Positions 30,621 to 40,484 of a DNA stretch of 64,000 nt are shown piece after piece; positions within the stretch are counted from its first letter, which is position 1, and each line of letters begins with the position of its first letter. The notes beneath the pieces are model-generated. The model was given only the letters and a program-made list of their open reading frames with translations. It searched no databases and was not told where the DNA came from. This stretch comes from Sphingomonas sanxanigenens DSM 19645 = NX02. GTDB lineage: Bacteria > Pseudomonadota > Alphaproteobacteria > Sphingomonadales > Sphingomonadaceae. The stretch is from assembly GCF_000512205.2 (NCBI RefSeq), contig NZ_CP006644.1, positions 5,911,501 to 5,975,500 of the forward strand, written 5' to 3'. The translations under genes and the position numbers were made by a program.

Positions 30621-33600
30621 ATGGCGCTCGGTCTCGGTTCGATCGCGTTTACGGGCTTCAATGCCGACGGCAATGACGACATCGCTTTCGTCGCGCTGGA
30701 GACGATCCCCGCCGGAACGGTGATCTATTTAAACGATCAGGAATGGCAGGGCACCGGCTTCAACACCGGCGAGGGCCAGGTGACGTGGACCGCGAGCGCC
30801 GACATCGCGCCGGGCACGATCGTGACGATCAACAGCTTCGGCAGCAATCCCGCCAGCAATCTCGGCACGGTCGGCGGCAGCAGCGGCCTCGGCAGCGATG
30901 GCGAGATCGTCTACGCCTATGTCGGCGCGCCCTTCGCGCCGACCGCCTTCCTCGCCGCCATCGCCAATGACGGGTTCGCGCAGTCGGGCGGCACCTTGGA
31001 AGGCACCGGCCTCGTCGTCGGCGAGACCGCGATCGACCTCGGCAATGGCGGCGCCAACCCGGGCGAGGATGTCGCGGTGTTCACCGGCCCGCGCAACGGC
31101 CAGGCGAGCTATGCGGACTATGCCGCGGTGATCAACGACGTCGCCAACTGGACGACGCAGGATGGCAGCGGCGACCAGTCGGGTGACGGCACCGCGCCCG
31201 ACCTGCCGTTCGATCTCGGCGGCTTCACCTTGGGCGGTGCCGAGAGCCAGAGCATTGGCTTTCAGGGCGCGCTGATCAGCCAAATCGAGGGCAATGACGG
31301 AACGACGACCTTCACCTTCACGGTCGCGCGCAGCGGTGGCAGCACCGGCGTTCTCGACTTCACCGGCACGATCGCGGCGGGCGGCACCGACGCCGCCGAC
31401 TATGCGGGCGGGACGCTGCCGACGAGCTTTTCCGGGAGCATCGCGGCGGGGGAGACCAGTGCGACGGTGACGGTGACGGTTGCCGGCGACACTGCAATCG
31501 AAGCCGACGAGAGCTTCACCCTCACGTTGACAGGCGCCACCAACACCGAGATTCCCGCGACGATCAACCCGGGCGCCGCCAGCGCCACCGGCACCATCGT
31601 CAACGACGATGCGGCGCCGACCGGCCTCGTCGCCGGCGACATCGCCTTCGTCGGCTTCAACGCCGACGGCAACGACGACATCGCCTTCGCCGTGCTGAAG
31701 GACATCGCCGCCGGCACCGTGATCTATTTCAACGACCAGGAATGGCAGGGCACCGGCTTCAACACCGGCGAAGGCCAGGTGGTGTGGACCGCGACCAGCG
31801 ATATCGCCGCGGGCAGCATCGTCACCATCAACAGCTTCAGCGACGCGCCGACCAGCAATTTCGGTTCGGTCTCGGGCAGCAGCGGCCTCGGCAGCGATGG
31901 CGAGATCGTCTACGCCTATGTCGGCGCACCCTTCGTGCCGACCACCTTCCTCGCCGCCATTGCGAATGACGGGTTCGCCCAGTCCGGCGGCACCTTGGAA
32001 GGCACCGGCCTCGTCGTCGGCGAGACCGCGATCGACCTCGGCAATGGCGGCGCCAACCCCGGCGAGGATATTGCCGTGTTCACCGGCCCGCGCTCGGGCC
32101 AGGCGAGCTATGCGGACTATGCCGCGGTGATCAACGATGTTGCCAACTGGACGACGCAGGACGGCTCCGGCGACCAGTCGGGCGATGGGACCGCGCCCGA
32201 TCTGCCCTTCGATCTCGGCGGCTTCATCCTTGGTGCCGAGCCGGCCCAGTCGGTCGCTTTCGCCGCCACCGCGGTGAGCATCGCCGAAGGCGATGACGGC
32301 ACCAAATTGCTGACCTTCACCGTCGCCCGCACCGGCGGCACCAGCGGCCAGATCGACTTCTCCGGCAGCTTCGAGGCGGGCACCACTGATGCCGCCGACT
32401 TCGGCGGCGCGCTGCCCACCGGTTTCACCGGCAGCATCGCCGCCGGTACCAGCGCGACGACGGTGACGATCACGATCAGCGGCGACACGGCGATCGAGGA
32501 AACCGAAGCCTTCACGCTGACCTTGACCGGCGTGACCAACACGCTGGGCAGCGATGTGACGATCACGCCCGCGGGCGCGGCCGCGACGGGCACGATCCTC
32601 AACGACGATTATGGTCTCTCGATCGGCGGCATCAACGTCTACGACGCGGCCGAATCGCTCCAGGGCAGCGCCACCACGCCGACCGCGACCGACGATATCG
32701 TGCTCGTCCGCCTCGGCTCGATCCAGGGTGCGACGGCCGGCGCCGAGAGCACCGCCTTCCTCGACGGCAAGGTCTACGCCACCAACATCAACGGCGATGC
32801 GATCAACGTCGCGACCGTCACCGCGCAGGGCACGCTGGTCAACGAAGCCGCGATCTCGCTGGCGGGCCTGCCCGACTACAAGGCCGGCGGCGTCAATGCG
32901 GTTGCTGCCAAGAATGGCGTGATCGCGGTCGGCTACGAAAGCGTCACCCCCGGCCAGCCCGGCCACGTCGCGCTGTTCAACGCCGCCGACAACAGCCTGA
33001 TCAAGACCATCACCGTCGGCGTGCTGCCCGACCAGCTGACCTTTACGCCCGATGGCAGCAAGCTGCTGGTCGCGAATGAGGGGGAAGCGGTGTCGGCGGC
33101 CGAAAACCCGGTCGGCGGCATCAGCATCATCGACCTGTCGGGCGGCGCCGCTGCGGCAACGGTCGCGACCACGATCGGCTTTGGCGGGTTGGACGGTGCC
33201 GAGGCGGCGCTGGCCGATCGCGGCCTCACCCTGTTCCCGGGAACGGCGGCCTCGGCCGACATCGAGCCCGAATATATCACTGTCTCGCCCGACGGCTCCC
33301 GCGCCTATGTGACCCTGCAGGAGGTCAATGCGGTGGCGGTGATCGACCTGACCGACCCGACTGCGACCGCGCCGATCGCGATCCAGCCGCTCGGCTTCAT
33401 CGATCGCAGCCTCGCCGGCAACGCGTTCGACCCGAGCGATCGCGATGGCGGCATCAACATCCACAATGCCGAAGTGTTGAGCGTGCTGCAGCCCGATGCG
33501 ATCGCCAGCTTCTCGGTGGGCGGCGCGACCTATTTCATCACCGCCAATGAGGGCGACGCGCGCGTCGCGGTGACCGATTCGGTGCGCCTGGGCGACAGCA

Positions 33601-35147
33601 GCTATGTGCTCGATCCGACCCTCTTCCCGAATGCCGCCGAACTCAAGGCGGATGCGGAACTGGGCCGGCTCAACGTGCTGACCAATGTCGGGGATACCGA
33701 TTTCGACGGCGATTTCGACGTGATCTACACGCTCGGCGGCCGCGGCATCTCGATATTCCGCCAGGAAGCCGATGGCAGCATCACCAAGGTGCGCGAGACC
33801 GGCGGCGAGTTCGAATCGATCATCGCCCAGAACTATCCGGCGATCTTCAATTCCAACCAGAGCATAGCGGGTTCGTCGGCCGACACCCGCTCGGACGACA
33901 AGGGCCCCGAGCCCGAGGGCGTGACGATCGGCACGATCGGCGACCGCACCTATGCCTTCATCGGACTGGAGCGGGTCGGCGGCTACATGGTCTATGACGT
34001 GACCGACCCCGCCAACGCCTTCTTCGTCACCTACAAGCCGCAGACCGCGCAGGATCTGGGGCCGGAGACGAGCGTGTTCGTGTCGGCGGAAGACAGCCCG
34101 ACCGGCCAGGCGCTGCTGATCAGCGGCCAGGAGATCAGCAACACGGTCACGCTCTATTCGGTCCAGACGCAGAGCGAGAATGCCGACACGATCATGGGCG
34201 CCGGCGATGCCGACACCTTCTTCGGCCGCGGCGGCGATGACTCGATCTCGGGCCTCGGCGGCAACGACGTGCTGACCGGCGGGCTCGGCGCCGACCGGCT
34301 CGATGGCGGCGACGGCATCGATACGGCGGGCTATGCGGCGGCGACCGCGGCGGTCAGCGCGTCGCTGTTCGCCGGCCGTGGCCTCAGCGGCGAGGCGCTG
34401 GGCGATCGCTTCGTCTCGATCGAGAACCTCACCGGTTCGGCGTTCGACGACGGCCTTTATGGTGACAATGGCGCCAACGCGATCCTCGGCGGTGCCGGCG
34501 ACGACACGCTCTACGGCTATCTCGGCGACGACCGGCTCGAGGGCGGCGCGGGCGACGATCTCGTCCGCGGTGGCGAGGGGGCGGACATGCTGCTGGGCGG
34601 CGAGGGTGTGGACAAGCTGCTCGGCGACGATGGCAACGACGTCATCGCCGGCGGGGCAGGCAGCGACATCGTCTATGGCGGTGCCGGCGATGACAGCATC
34701 GACGGTGGCGCCGATGCCGACACGCTGCGCGGCGACGAAGGCAATGACACGCTGACCGGTGGCGACGGTGATGACGTGCTGCTGGGTGGTGACGGCAATG
34801 ACGTGCTGATCGGCGGCGCGGGCCGCGACTCGATCTATGGCGGCGCCGGAGCCGACCGTTTCGTGTTCAACGCCGTGTCGGACAGCGTGGGCGCGCGCGA
34901 CATCCTGCGGGACTTCAGCCAGGCCGATGGCGACCTGATCGATCTGAGTGCGATCGACTCGGGTGCAGCGGGCGGCACCTTCACGCTGGTCGGTGCCTTC
35001 ACCGGCACCGCCGGCGAACTGACCGCGACCACTGTCGGCATCTTCCAGCAGGTGCAGGGCGACGTGAATGGGGACGGCGTCGCCGACTTCACCCTTCTGG
35101 TCGCAGCGGGCGGTGCCAGCCTGACCACCGCCGACTTCGTTCTGTGA
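30621..35147 (+). CDS. Large RTX-type secreted protein with duplicated modules, Calx-beta and choice-of-anchor I domains
   Basis: 1508 residues with no N-terminal signal peptide, as expected for type I secretion. Domains in order: module A1 (about 5-210, GFNADGNDDIAF and NDQEWQGTGFNTGEGQ), Calx-beta (about 211-330), module A2 (about 340-540, near copy of A1), Calx-beta (about 545-664), a large beta-propeller-like choice-of-anchor I domain (about 667-1190; TPDGSKLLVANEGE, SPDGSRAYVTLQE), calcium-binding GGxGxD nonapeptides (about 1191-1414), and the C-terminal secretion region ending TTADFVL. Choice-of-anchor I proteins are sometimes annotated as alkaline phosphatase; that is not shown here. 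AAAGGGG precedes the ATG. No type I exporter genes are adjacent. Confidence 0.88.
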   Translation: MALGLGSIAFTGFNADGNDDIAFVALETIPAGTVIYLNDQEWQGTGFNTGEGQVTWTASADIAPGTIVTINSFGSNPASNLGTVGGSSGLGSDGEIVYAYVGAPFAPTAFLAAIANDGFAQSGGTLEGTGLVVGETAIDLGNGGANPGEDVAVFTGPRNGQASYADYAAVINDVANWTTQDGSGDQSGDGTAPDLPFDLGGFTLGGAESQSIGFQGALISQIEGNDGTTTFTFTVARSGGSTGVLDFTGTIAAGGTDAADYAGGTLPTSFSGSIAAGETSATVTVTVAGDTAIEADESFTLTLTGATNTEIPATINPGAASATGTIVNDDAAPTGLVAGDIAFVGFNADGNDDIAFAVLKDIAAGTVIYFNDQEWQGTGFNTGEGQVVWTATSDIAAGSIVTINSFSDAPTSNFGSVSGSSGLGSDGEIVYAYVGAPFVPTTFLAAIANDGFAQSGGTLEGTGLVVGETAIDLGNGGANPGEDIAVFTGPRSGQASYADYAAVINDVANWTTQDGSGDQSGDGTAPDLPFDLGGFILGAEPAQSVAFAATAVSIAEGDDGTKLLTFTVARTGGTSGQIDFSGSFEAGTTDAADFGGALPTGFTGSIAAGTSATTVTITISGDTAIEETEAFTLTLTGVTNTLGSDVTITPAGAAATGTILNDDYGLSIGGINVYDAAESLQGSATTPTATDDIVLVRLGSIQGATAGAESTAFLDGKVYATNINGDAINVATVTAQGTLVNEAAISLAGLPDYKAGGVNAVAAKNGVIAVGYESVTPGQPGHVALFNAADNSLIKTITVGVLPDQLTFTPDGSKLLVANEGEAVSAAENPVGGISIIDLSGGAAAATVATTIGFGGLDGAEAALADRGLTLFPGTAASADIEPEYITVSPDGSRAYVTLQEVNAVAVIDLTDPTATAPIAIQPLGFIDRSLAGNAFDPSDRDGGINIHNAEVLSVLQPDAIASFSVGGATYFITANEGDARVAVTDSVRLGDSSYVLDPTLFPNAAELKADAELGRLNVLTNVGDTDFDGDFDVIYTLGGRGISIFRQEADGSITKVRETGGEFESIIAQNYPAIFNSNQSIAGSSADTRSDDKGPEPEGVTIGTIGDRTYAFIGLERVGGYMVYDVTDPANAFFVTYKPQTAQDLGPETSVFVSAEDSPTGQALLISGQEISNTVTLYSVQTQSENADTIMGAGDADTFFGRGGDDSISGLGGNDVLTGGLGADRLDGGDGIDTAGYAAATAAVSASLFAGRGLSGEALGDRFVSIENLTGSAFDDGLYGDNGANAILGGAGDDTLYGYLGDDRLEGGAGDDLVRGGEGADMLLGGEGVDKLLGDDGNDVIAGGAGSDIVYGGAGDDSIDGGADADTLRGDEGNDTLTGGDGDDVLLGGDGNDVLIGGAGRDSIYGGAGADRFVFNAVSDSVGARDILRDFSQADGDLIDLSAIDSGAAGGTFTLVGAFTGTAGELTATTVGIFQQVQGDVNGDGVADFTLLVAAGGASLTTADFVL

Positions 35148-35153
35148 GGTAGC

Positions 35154-35179
35154 GCGGGGCCATCGCCTGATGGCCCCGC
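35154..35179. terminator. Hairpin between convergent genes
   Basis: GCGGGGCCATC-GCCT-GATGGCCCCGC is a perfect 11-pair stem lying between the stops of the RTX gene and gpmA. It lacks a T-tract, so termination may need Rho or be weak. Confidence 0.6.
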
Positions 35180-35196
35180 AACACCGGCTCCGGCGC

Positions 35197-35883
35197 TCAG
35201 CGCTCGGAGAGGTAGTAGCGCTCGATCTCGGCGAGATCGTCGTCGAGCGTGTAGACGATCGGCTGACCGGTCGGGATTTCCAGCCCGGTGATCTCGTCGT
35301 CCGAGATGCCCGAGAGATGCTTGACCAGCGCACGCAACGAATTGCCATGCGCGGAGATCAGCACGCGTTCGCCTGCCTTCAGCGCGGGGGCGATGCGCGC
35401 CTCCCAATAGGGCAGCACGCGCGTGATCGTGTCCTTGAGGCTTTCGGTGTTGGGCACCGCGATGCCGGCATAGCGGCGGTCGGCGGCAGGATCGAACGGG
35501 CTGCCGGGGTCCATCGGCGGCGGCGGCACGTCGAAGCTGCGGCGCCAGATCTTCACCTGATCGTCGCCATGCCGGGCGGCGGTCTCTGCCTTGTTGAGCC
35601 CGGTGAGGCCGCCATAGTGGCGCTCGTTGAGCCGCCAGTCCTTCTCCACCGGCAGCCACAGCCGGCCCATTTCCTCGAGCGCGAGGTTCAGCGTCTTGAT
35701 CGCGCGGCTCTGCAGCGAGGTGAAGCACTGGTCGAAATCCAGCCCCTTCTCCTTCATCAGCCGTCCCGCGGCGCGCGCTTCCTCGACGCCCTTTTCGGTG
35801 ACATCGACGTCCCACCATCCGGTGAAGCGGTTCTCGAGATTCCAGGTGGATTGGCCATGACGGATGAGGACGAGCGTCGGCAT
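35197..35883 (-). CDS. gpmA: 2,3-bisphosphoglycerate-dependent phosphoglycerate mutase
   Basis: Glycolytic enzyme interconverting 3- and 2-phosphoglycerate. 228 residues. The phospho-histidine is in [10 protein letters not shown] (residues 7-16), the second histidine in [11 protein letters not shown], and [12 protein letters not shown] is typical. Divergent from the dienelactone hydrolase gene across 124 bases. Confidence 0.96.
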   Translation of the reverse strand: MPTLVLIRHGQSTWNLENRFTGWWDVDVTEKGVEEARAAGRLMKEKGLDFDQCFTSLQSRAIKTLNLALEEMGRLWLPVEKDWRLNERHYGGLTGLNKAETAARHGDDQVKIWRRSFDVPPPPMDPGSPFDPAADRRYAGIAVPNTESLKDTITRVLPYWEARIAPALKAGERVLISAHGNSLRALVKHLSGISDDEITGLEIPTGQPIVYTLDDDLAEIERYYLSER

Positions 35884-36007
35884 GCTGCACTCCGGCGATT
35901 GATGTCGCCGCGTGTCTTAGTCAGGCACGGGCCCGGCGTCACCCCAGATTGCGGGCCGTGTCGGGGCCGTGCGAAGGGAGCGGGACCAAGCCACCGGGAG
36001 TCGCGAA

Positions 36008-36730
36008 ATGACGATAGAACGCAGGACAATCGTGCATGAAGGACCGGGGGGCGCCTTCGAGAGCGTTTTCGCCGCCGACACAGCGGATGGTGCACCGCGC
36101 CCGGGCGTGCTGGTGCTGCCCAACGTGCTCGGCCAGAAGGAAGCCGACAATCTGGTGGCCGAACGGCTGGCCGCGCTCGGCTATGCCGCGCTGGCGGCCG
36201 ACATGTTCGGGCAGGGCAACCGCACGACCCGCCAGTCGGCCGATCCGGCGGTCTTCATGAACCAGCTCAACGCCGATCGCGGACTGTTGCGCGATCGGCT
36301 CCACGCCGCGCTCGCCGTGCTGACGGCGCAGCCCGAGGTCGATGCCGCGCGGACCGCGGCGATCGGCTTCTGCTTCGGCGGCAAGTGCGCGCTGGATCTT
36401 GCCCGCTCCGGCGCACCGGTGCTCGGTGTCGTCAGCTTCCACGGCGTCTATGACCGGCCGGACTATGACACGGTCAAGCCGATCAAGCCGAAGGTGCTGG
36501 TCTGCCATGGCTGGGACGATCCGATCGCGCCGCCCGCGGCGACGCTGGGGCTCGCGACCGAACTGACCGAGGGCGGGGCGGACTGGCAGATCCACGCCTA
36601 CGGCCACACCGCGCACGCCTTTACCGACAAGGATGCCAAGGCGCGCGACCGCGGCGTCTATTATCAGCCCGACGCCGACCGGCGCAGCTGGAAGGCGGCG
36701 ACGGACTTTCTGGTCGAACTGTTCGGGTAG
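36008..36730 (+). CDS. Dienelactone hydrolase family protein
   Basis: 240-residue alpha/beta hydrolase. The nucleophile is Cys in GFCFGGKCALD (about residues 119-129), Asp in VCHGWDDPIAPP and His in YGHTAHAFT complete the triad of the dienelactone hydrolase type. Substrate unknown; such enzymes open lactones from chlorocatechol or similar pathways, but no such pathway is adjacent. CACCGGGAG precedes the start. Confidence 0.88.
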   Translation: MTIERRTIVHEGPGGAFESVFAADTADGAPRPGVLVLPNVLGQKEADNLVAERLAALGYAALAADMFGQGNRTTRQSADPAVFMNQLNADRGLLRDRLHAALAVLTAQPEVDAARTAAIGFCFGGKCALDLARSGAPVLGVVSFHGVYDRPDYDTVKPIKPKVLVCHGWDDPIAPPAATLGLATELTEGGADWQIHAYGHTAHAFTDKDAKARDRGVYYQPDADRRSWKAATDFLVELFG

Positions 36731-36781
36731 GTTCTCCGCCGACGCTGCGGCGGGGAGGAAAGACAAGCGACGCCGCTTCCG

Positions 36782-36806
36782 CCCTCCGTTCGCCTCGAGC
36801 GCAGTC
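36782..36806. repeat. Intergenic repeat, copy left of the IS110 element
   Basis: Read on the minus strand: CTCGACTGCGCTCGAGGCG followed by AACGG. A close copy in the opposite orientation is at 38047-38071 on the other side of the transposase. IS110 elements are known to target REP-like sequences. Confidence 0.6.
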
Positions 36807-36824
36807 GAGCATCTGTCTTCCAGG

Positions 36825-37811
36825 TCAAGCGGGTTTGGGCGCCCACACGCGATTTTTGGTGATGAGGGTGTTGGCAAGCGCGACGAGTTTTCGTGCGACG
36901 GCGATGAGGGCGAGCTTTGGAGCTTTTCCGCGCGCGAGAAGGCCATCGTAGAAGCGCTTCAAGTCGGGGTTGCGGCGGCTGGCGACGAGCGCGGCCATGT
37001 AGAGGGTGGATCTGAGCTCGGCGCGTCCGCCGCGTATGGATCGCTTGCCGCGCATGCCGCCGCTGTCGCGGGCGAAGGGCGCGAGGCCGACGAGGGCTGC
37101 GGCCTGCTTGTTGGTAATGCGGCCGAGTTCGTGGAGGTATGAGAGGAAGGCCTGGGTGCTGATGGGGCCGATGGCGGGGATGGATCGCAGGATTTTGGCT
37201 TTGCGCGTCATCTCGGCATCAGCCTTGATCAGTTCCTCGATCTTCACCTCGATGCGATCGATATGCGTGGCGATCGAGCTCAGCCTTCTTTTATGTTCGC
37301 TCTTGAGGAAGCTGCCCTGCGTGACGCTGAGCCTGTTGCGCAGCGCGGTCTGTTCGGCGAGCGCCGCGGTGCGGGCGCTGACGAGTTCCTGAAGCTCCTC
37401 CTGCCGCCGGCTCACCGGCTCGGATGCCGAGAGGCCGAAGCGATCGGCCATCAATGCCAGCATGGCGGCATCGATCGCATCGGTCTTGGCGAGTTTGCCG
37501 GCAGCCTCGGCGAACAGCCTGGCCCTCAGCGGATTGACGAGCGCCACCGGCAGTCCGGCATCATGCAGATGGCGTTGGACGTCCCGATGATAGCGCGACG
37601 TCGGCTCCATCAGCACCAGCTTCACCGCGAACCGGCCGAGCACCTCGACCAGGCGGTCATGCCCGGCACTGTCGTTGCTCACCCGCAGCTGCTCGCCCAC
37701 CGGGTGAATGTGGATGTCCAAATTGGCCTTGCTCACATCGACGCCGACATGGACCTCCGGCAGCGACTTGTCCTCGACCTTTCCTTGCATACGGGACTTG
37801 CTCCCCTTCAT
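36825..37811 (-). CDS. IS110-family transposase
   Basis: 328 residues. The N-terminal RuvC-like DEDD domain shows Asp in VGVDVSKANLDI, Glu in LMEPTSRYH, and two Asp in AKTDAIDAAM. The C-terminal transposase_20 domain has LRSIPAIGPISTQAFLSYL and GLAPFARDSGGMRGKR, with the catalytic serine region following. It is full length and appears intact. An alternative start is seven codons later (37790). Confidence 0.93.
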   Translation of the reverse strand: MKGSKSRMQGKVEDKSLPEVHVGVDVSKANLDIHIHPVGEQLRVSNDSAGHDRLVEVLGRFAVKLVLMEPTSRYHRDVQRHLHDAGLPVALVNPLRARLFAEAAGKLAKTDAIDAAMLALMADRFGLSASEPVSRRQEELQELVSARTAALAEQTALRNRLSVTQGSFLKSEHKRRLSSIATHIDRIEVKIEELIKADAEMTRKAKILRSIPAIGPISTQAFLSYLHELGRITNKQAAALVGLAPFARDSGGMRGKRSIRGGRAELRSTLYMAALVASRRNPDLKRFYDGLLARGKAPKLALIAVARKLVALANTLITKNRVWAPKPA

Positions 37812-37891
37812 CTGTTCAGGCCAGACTTGAAGGGACGGACGGACCGATCTCGACTACGGCTCGAACCAAGGGACACTCGGTCCCGTCCGTC

Positions 37892-37923
37892 CGACCGCCG
37901 GGGGTGGCCACCCCCGGCGGTCG
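37892..37923. other. 32-base perfect palindrome in the IS110 non-coding flank
   Basis: CGACCGCCGGGGGTGG and its exact reverse complement stand back to back with no loop. Just before it, GGGACGGACGG (from 37831) can pair with CCGTCCGTCC (37883-37892). Together this makes an unusually structured stretch. It could be part of the bridge RNA, an IS end, or a transcription stop protecting the transposase promoter. Confidence 0.6.
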
Positions 37924-38029
37924 CCCTTCTGGACTACCAGATCGGGCTGACCGCAAGATGCAAGGGGCAGCGTCGAGCGAAGCCGAGACGCGGGGGACAC
38001 GTAGGGCGCGGGTCTCGCGTTCTCGGCTG

Positions 38030-38071
38030 CGCTCGAACGACCCCCCTCGACTGCGCTCGGGGCGAACGAGG
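38030..38071. repeat. Intergenic repeat, copy right of the IS110 element
   Basis: CTCGACTGCGCTCGGGGCG followed by AACG, with a preceding GGCTGCGCTCGAACGA arm. Close to the inverted copy at 36782-36806. Confidence 0.55.
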
Positions 38072-38086
38072 GGCGGGTAGGCGGCC

Positions 38087-38647
38087 TTACCCGCCAGCGT
38101 GTCGGTGGGTGTCGAACCCAGCTCCTCGCAGCGCCTCCACCAACCGGGCCTCCCCACCCGCCTGCAACACCAGCAGCGCCTCATAGGGATCGCCCTCGAT
38201 CCCCAGCGCCCGCGCAAAGGCCGGTTCTGTCTTCAACCCCTGCCGGCGCAGCGTCATCACCGTCGCGCGCAAGCGCGCGCCGCCCAGCGCCAGCAGCCGC
38301 TGCTCGACGAGGAAATGGCGCCAGCCCGCCTGATCCGCGACCGGCTCGGCAGCGGCGAAGATCTCGAACGGCCAGCCACGTGCGGTGAAGGATGCGATCA
38401 CCGGCCGGCCGCCGCCCACCCACTGGTGCATCCGGAAATCCTGCCGGTCGCCGAGCGCGCACCAGATCAGCGCCACAAACGCCTCGGCGTCGGGGGCGTG
38501 GCACAGCAGGTCGATGTCGCTGCCCGGCAGGTCGAGCCCCAGCGGTGGCGTGCCGGCGACATGCGGATCGAACGGCGCCAGCAGGTCGAGCAGCCCGCTC
38601 GCCGCCAGCGCCGCGTCGTAGGGCGGCCGGTCAGCCGAGATCGTCGA
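38087..38647 (-). CDS. DUF4269 nucleotidyltransferase-like protein with unresolved start
   Basis: The reading frame carries a full DUF4269 domain: [19 protein letters not shown] (nucleotidyltransferase-like GSDID), [15 protein letters not shown], and [19 protein letters not shown]. The reading frame is open from 38647 to the TAA at 38087, but the part upstream of the GSDID motif has no ATG, GTG or TTG. The first usual codon is GTG at 38476, after the motif. Translation may be coupled to the M14 gene, whose stop lies inside this frame, with a rare start such as CTG at 38608, or the start codon has been lost. Confidence 0.6.
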   Translation of the reverse strand, partial: STISADRPPYDAALAASGLLDLLAPFDPHVAGTPPLGLDLPGSDIDLLCHAPDAEAFVALIWCALGDRQDFRMHQWVGGGRPVIASFTARGWPFEIFAAAEPVADQAGWRHFLVEQRLLALGGARLRATVMTLRRQGLKTEPAFARALGIEGDPYEALLVLQAGGEARLVEALRGAGFDTHRHAGG

Positions 38648-39767
38648 TCATCTCCGCCAGCACGGCCAGGCAGTCGCGCGCCAGCGCCTTGCTGCGCTCG
38701 GGCGACCAGCCGAAGACGGGATCGGGGCTGTCGTCATGATCCTTGAACGGCATCTCGAGCGTCATCGAAACCGCGCCGAAGCGCTCGGCGAGCTGGTTGG
38801 TCGACATCGAGAGATTGGCCTTGCCCGCGGGGGCGACGCCATAACCCCTGGCAGTCTGGAACAGCGGCGAACGCTGGGCGAGCATATCGCGATAGCGATA
38901 GAACAGCGTGCCCTGCGCTTCGGTCCATGACGGGATGCCCTCGAAGCCGGCGAGGAAATTGGCGGGGATCGCTTCGTCGCCATGCACGTCCATCGCGAAG
39001 TCGACGCCGGTGGCGTCCATCGCGCGCAGGACGTGCAGCACTTCCGGGCTGCGCTCCTCGCTCGGCTCATGCCATTCGCGGTTGAGGTTCACCCCTGCGG
39101 CGTTGGTGCGCAGATGGCCGCGACGGCTCCCGTCGGGGTTCATGTTGGGGACGATGTGCAGCGTCGCCTTGCTGCGCAGCGTCTGCGCTACCGCATCGGC
39201 CGGATCGGTCAGCAGCTCCAGCGCGCCTTCCATCCACCATTCGGCCATGGTCTCGCCGGGATGCTGGCGCGCATAGAGCCACACCTGCTTCGGCCCCTCG
39301 CCCATCTCGAGCACGTCGAGCGGCTGGCCGTCGAGCGTCTTGCCGAGTTCGCGCTGCGAGACGCCGGGCAGGCCGCCGATCCGCGCGACGAGGTCATGAT
39401 GGCGCTCCATCGAATAGGGCGCGAAATACGCGACCCACAGCGCGTCGCGGGTGGGCGTCGCGCGGATCGTCAGCACGCCGTCGGCATAGTCGGTCGCCGC
39501 CATCGTCCAGCGCTCGCGATCCTCGCTGATCCGCGCGCGATAGCCGGGCCAGCCCATCGGATAGGCGGACCCCGCGCAGTTGACGATGCGCAGCGTCACC
39601 GCGCGCCCCGCCGCGCCCGCCACACGGAAGTGGAACCACTGGTAGAAGTCCGAGCGGTGATCGTGGACGATCTCGAGATCGGCGGAATCCTCGCCGACCG
39701 CGACCACCCGGATGTTGCCGCCATCGAAGGCGGCGGTGATGCTGAGGGGGGTGATGCTGATGGTCAT
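38631..39767 (-). CDS. M14-family zinc carboxypeptidase (cytosolic carboxypeptidase-like)
   Basis: 378 residues. An N-terminal beta domain (about 1-115) precedes the M14 catalytic domain. Zinc ligands: His and Glu in [13 protein letters not shown] (HxxE), and a later His in [12 protein letters not shown]; the catalytic Glu is in [30 protein letters not shown] is the family's substrate loop. This is the type related to deglutamylating cytosolic carboxypeptidases; bacterial substrate unknown. It starts by ATGA overlap with the lipoprotein gene. Confidence 0.88.
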   Translation of the reverse strand: MTISITPLSITAAFDGGNIRVVAVGEDSADLEIVHDHRSDFYQWFHFRVAGAAGRAVTLRIVNCAGSAYPMGWPGYRARISEDRERWTMAATDYADGVLTIRATPTRDALWVAYFAPYSMERHHDLVARIGGLPGVSQRELGKTLDGQPLDVLEMGEGPKQVWLYARQHPGETMAEWWMEGALELLTDPADAVAQTLRSKATLHIVPNMNPDGSRRGHLRTNAAGVNLNREWHEPSEERSPEVLHVLRAMDATGVDFAMDVHGDEAIPANFLAGFEGIPSWTEAQGTLFYRYRDMLAQRSPLFQTARGYGVAPAGKANLSMSTNQLAERFGAVSMTLEMPFKDHDDSPDPVFGWSPERSKALARDCLAVLAEMIDDLG

Positions 39768-40357
39768 TTGACGCTGATAGTGCGCCCCGACTCTCCCGGA
39801 AAGTCCTTGAACAAGGCTGCCGACAGCCGATCGGCAGCCAGCCCCGGCTGTGCGGCGGGCGCATTTTCGCGCGCCTCGGTTTGGGCACGGCCCTCCCACA
39901 CGACTTCGCCCGAGCCACGCCGCTTGATCTGGACGCTGAGCTGCGTGGTAACGACATCGCCGCCCTTGCCGCCGCCGATGCCGAACCCGACACCCAGCCC
40001 GAGACCGACACCCCCGCCGCCGGTCCCGCCACCGACGCCGATGCTGACCGGAGAACGCCGGCCGGTGCTGGCGGGGCGGACACCGCGCGCATAGCCGACG
40101 ACGGCGATGAAATCGGAGCGGTCCTGCCCGATCCGATAGCCGATACGCGACAATTCGCGTTCAACGCCCGCGATGTAGGCGCGATATTCGAGGCTGCCCG
40201 AATCGGTGCCCGGTTGCGCCTCGACCGTCACCGAGCCGCGCACGACCGGCGCGCCGAGGTGGAAGCGGGTGACGTCCACGGGGGCGACCGGGGTCGCGCA
40301 ACCGGCCGCGCCGAGCAACAGCAATAGGGCGGCGAACCGGGGCGGACGTGACAACAT
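39764..40357 (-). CDS. DUF4136 lipoprotein
   Basis: 197 residues. Signal sequence and lipobox LLLGAAGC, then a DUF4136 domain with a glycine-rich loop ([20 protein letters not shown], about 108-127), and [17 protein letters not shown]. Probably outer-membrane anchored. AGGAG lies before the start at 40357. Co-transcribed with the M14 peptidase through a 4-base overlap. Confidence 0.8.
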   Translation of the reverse strand: MLSRPPRFAALLLLLGAAGCATPVAPVDVTRFHLGAPVVRGSVTVEAQPGTDSGSLEYRAYIAGVERELSRIGYRIGQDRSDFIAVVGYARGVRPASTGRRSPVSIGVGGGTGGGGVGLGLGVGFGIGGGKGGDVVTTQLSVQIKRRGSGEVVWEGRAQTEARENAPAAQPGLAADRLSAALFKDFPGESGRTISVK

Positions 40358-40484
40358 TCTGCGACTCCTCTGGTCTGGGCCTCGCCTTGTCGCAGACTGC
40401 CGGCCGCCGGGCAATTTCCGTTGCATCGCAGCAATGTCTGCCATGTTTCGGCGAACCGTGGCCGTGCCAGAAAAGCCGTACGGA

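Larger units (their letters stand above)
36815..38000 (-). mobile_element. IS110-family insertion sequence (approximate ends)
   Basis: Contains one transposase gene and, upstream of it, about 100-200 bases of strongly structured non-coding DNA. IS110 elements have no clear terminal inverted repeats, so the ends are estimates. Elements of this family encode a bridge RNA in a non-coding end that guides target choice; 37812-37925 is the candidate. The DLH gene and the DUF4269 gene on both sides look intact at this end, so the insertion is intergenic. Confidence 0.6.

Noticed and set aside
34192..34860. CRISPR-like or tandem DNA repeat
   Set aside because: The periodicity is nine codons of GGxGxD calcium-binding repeats inside a coding region.
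30729..35348. 1539-codon open frame antisense to the RTX gene
   Set aside because: Product of the GGxGxD and threonine-rich repeats and high GC on the coding strand; composition is unlike a real protein and it also runs into gpmA.
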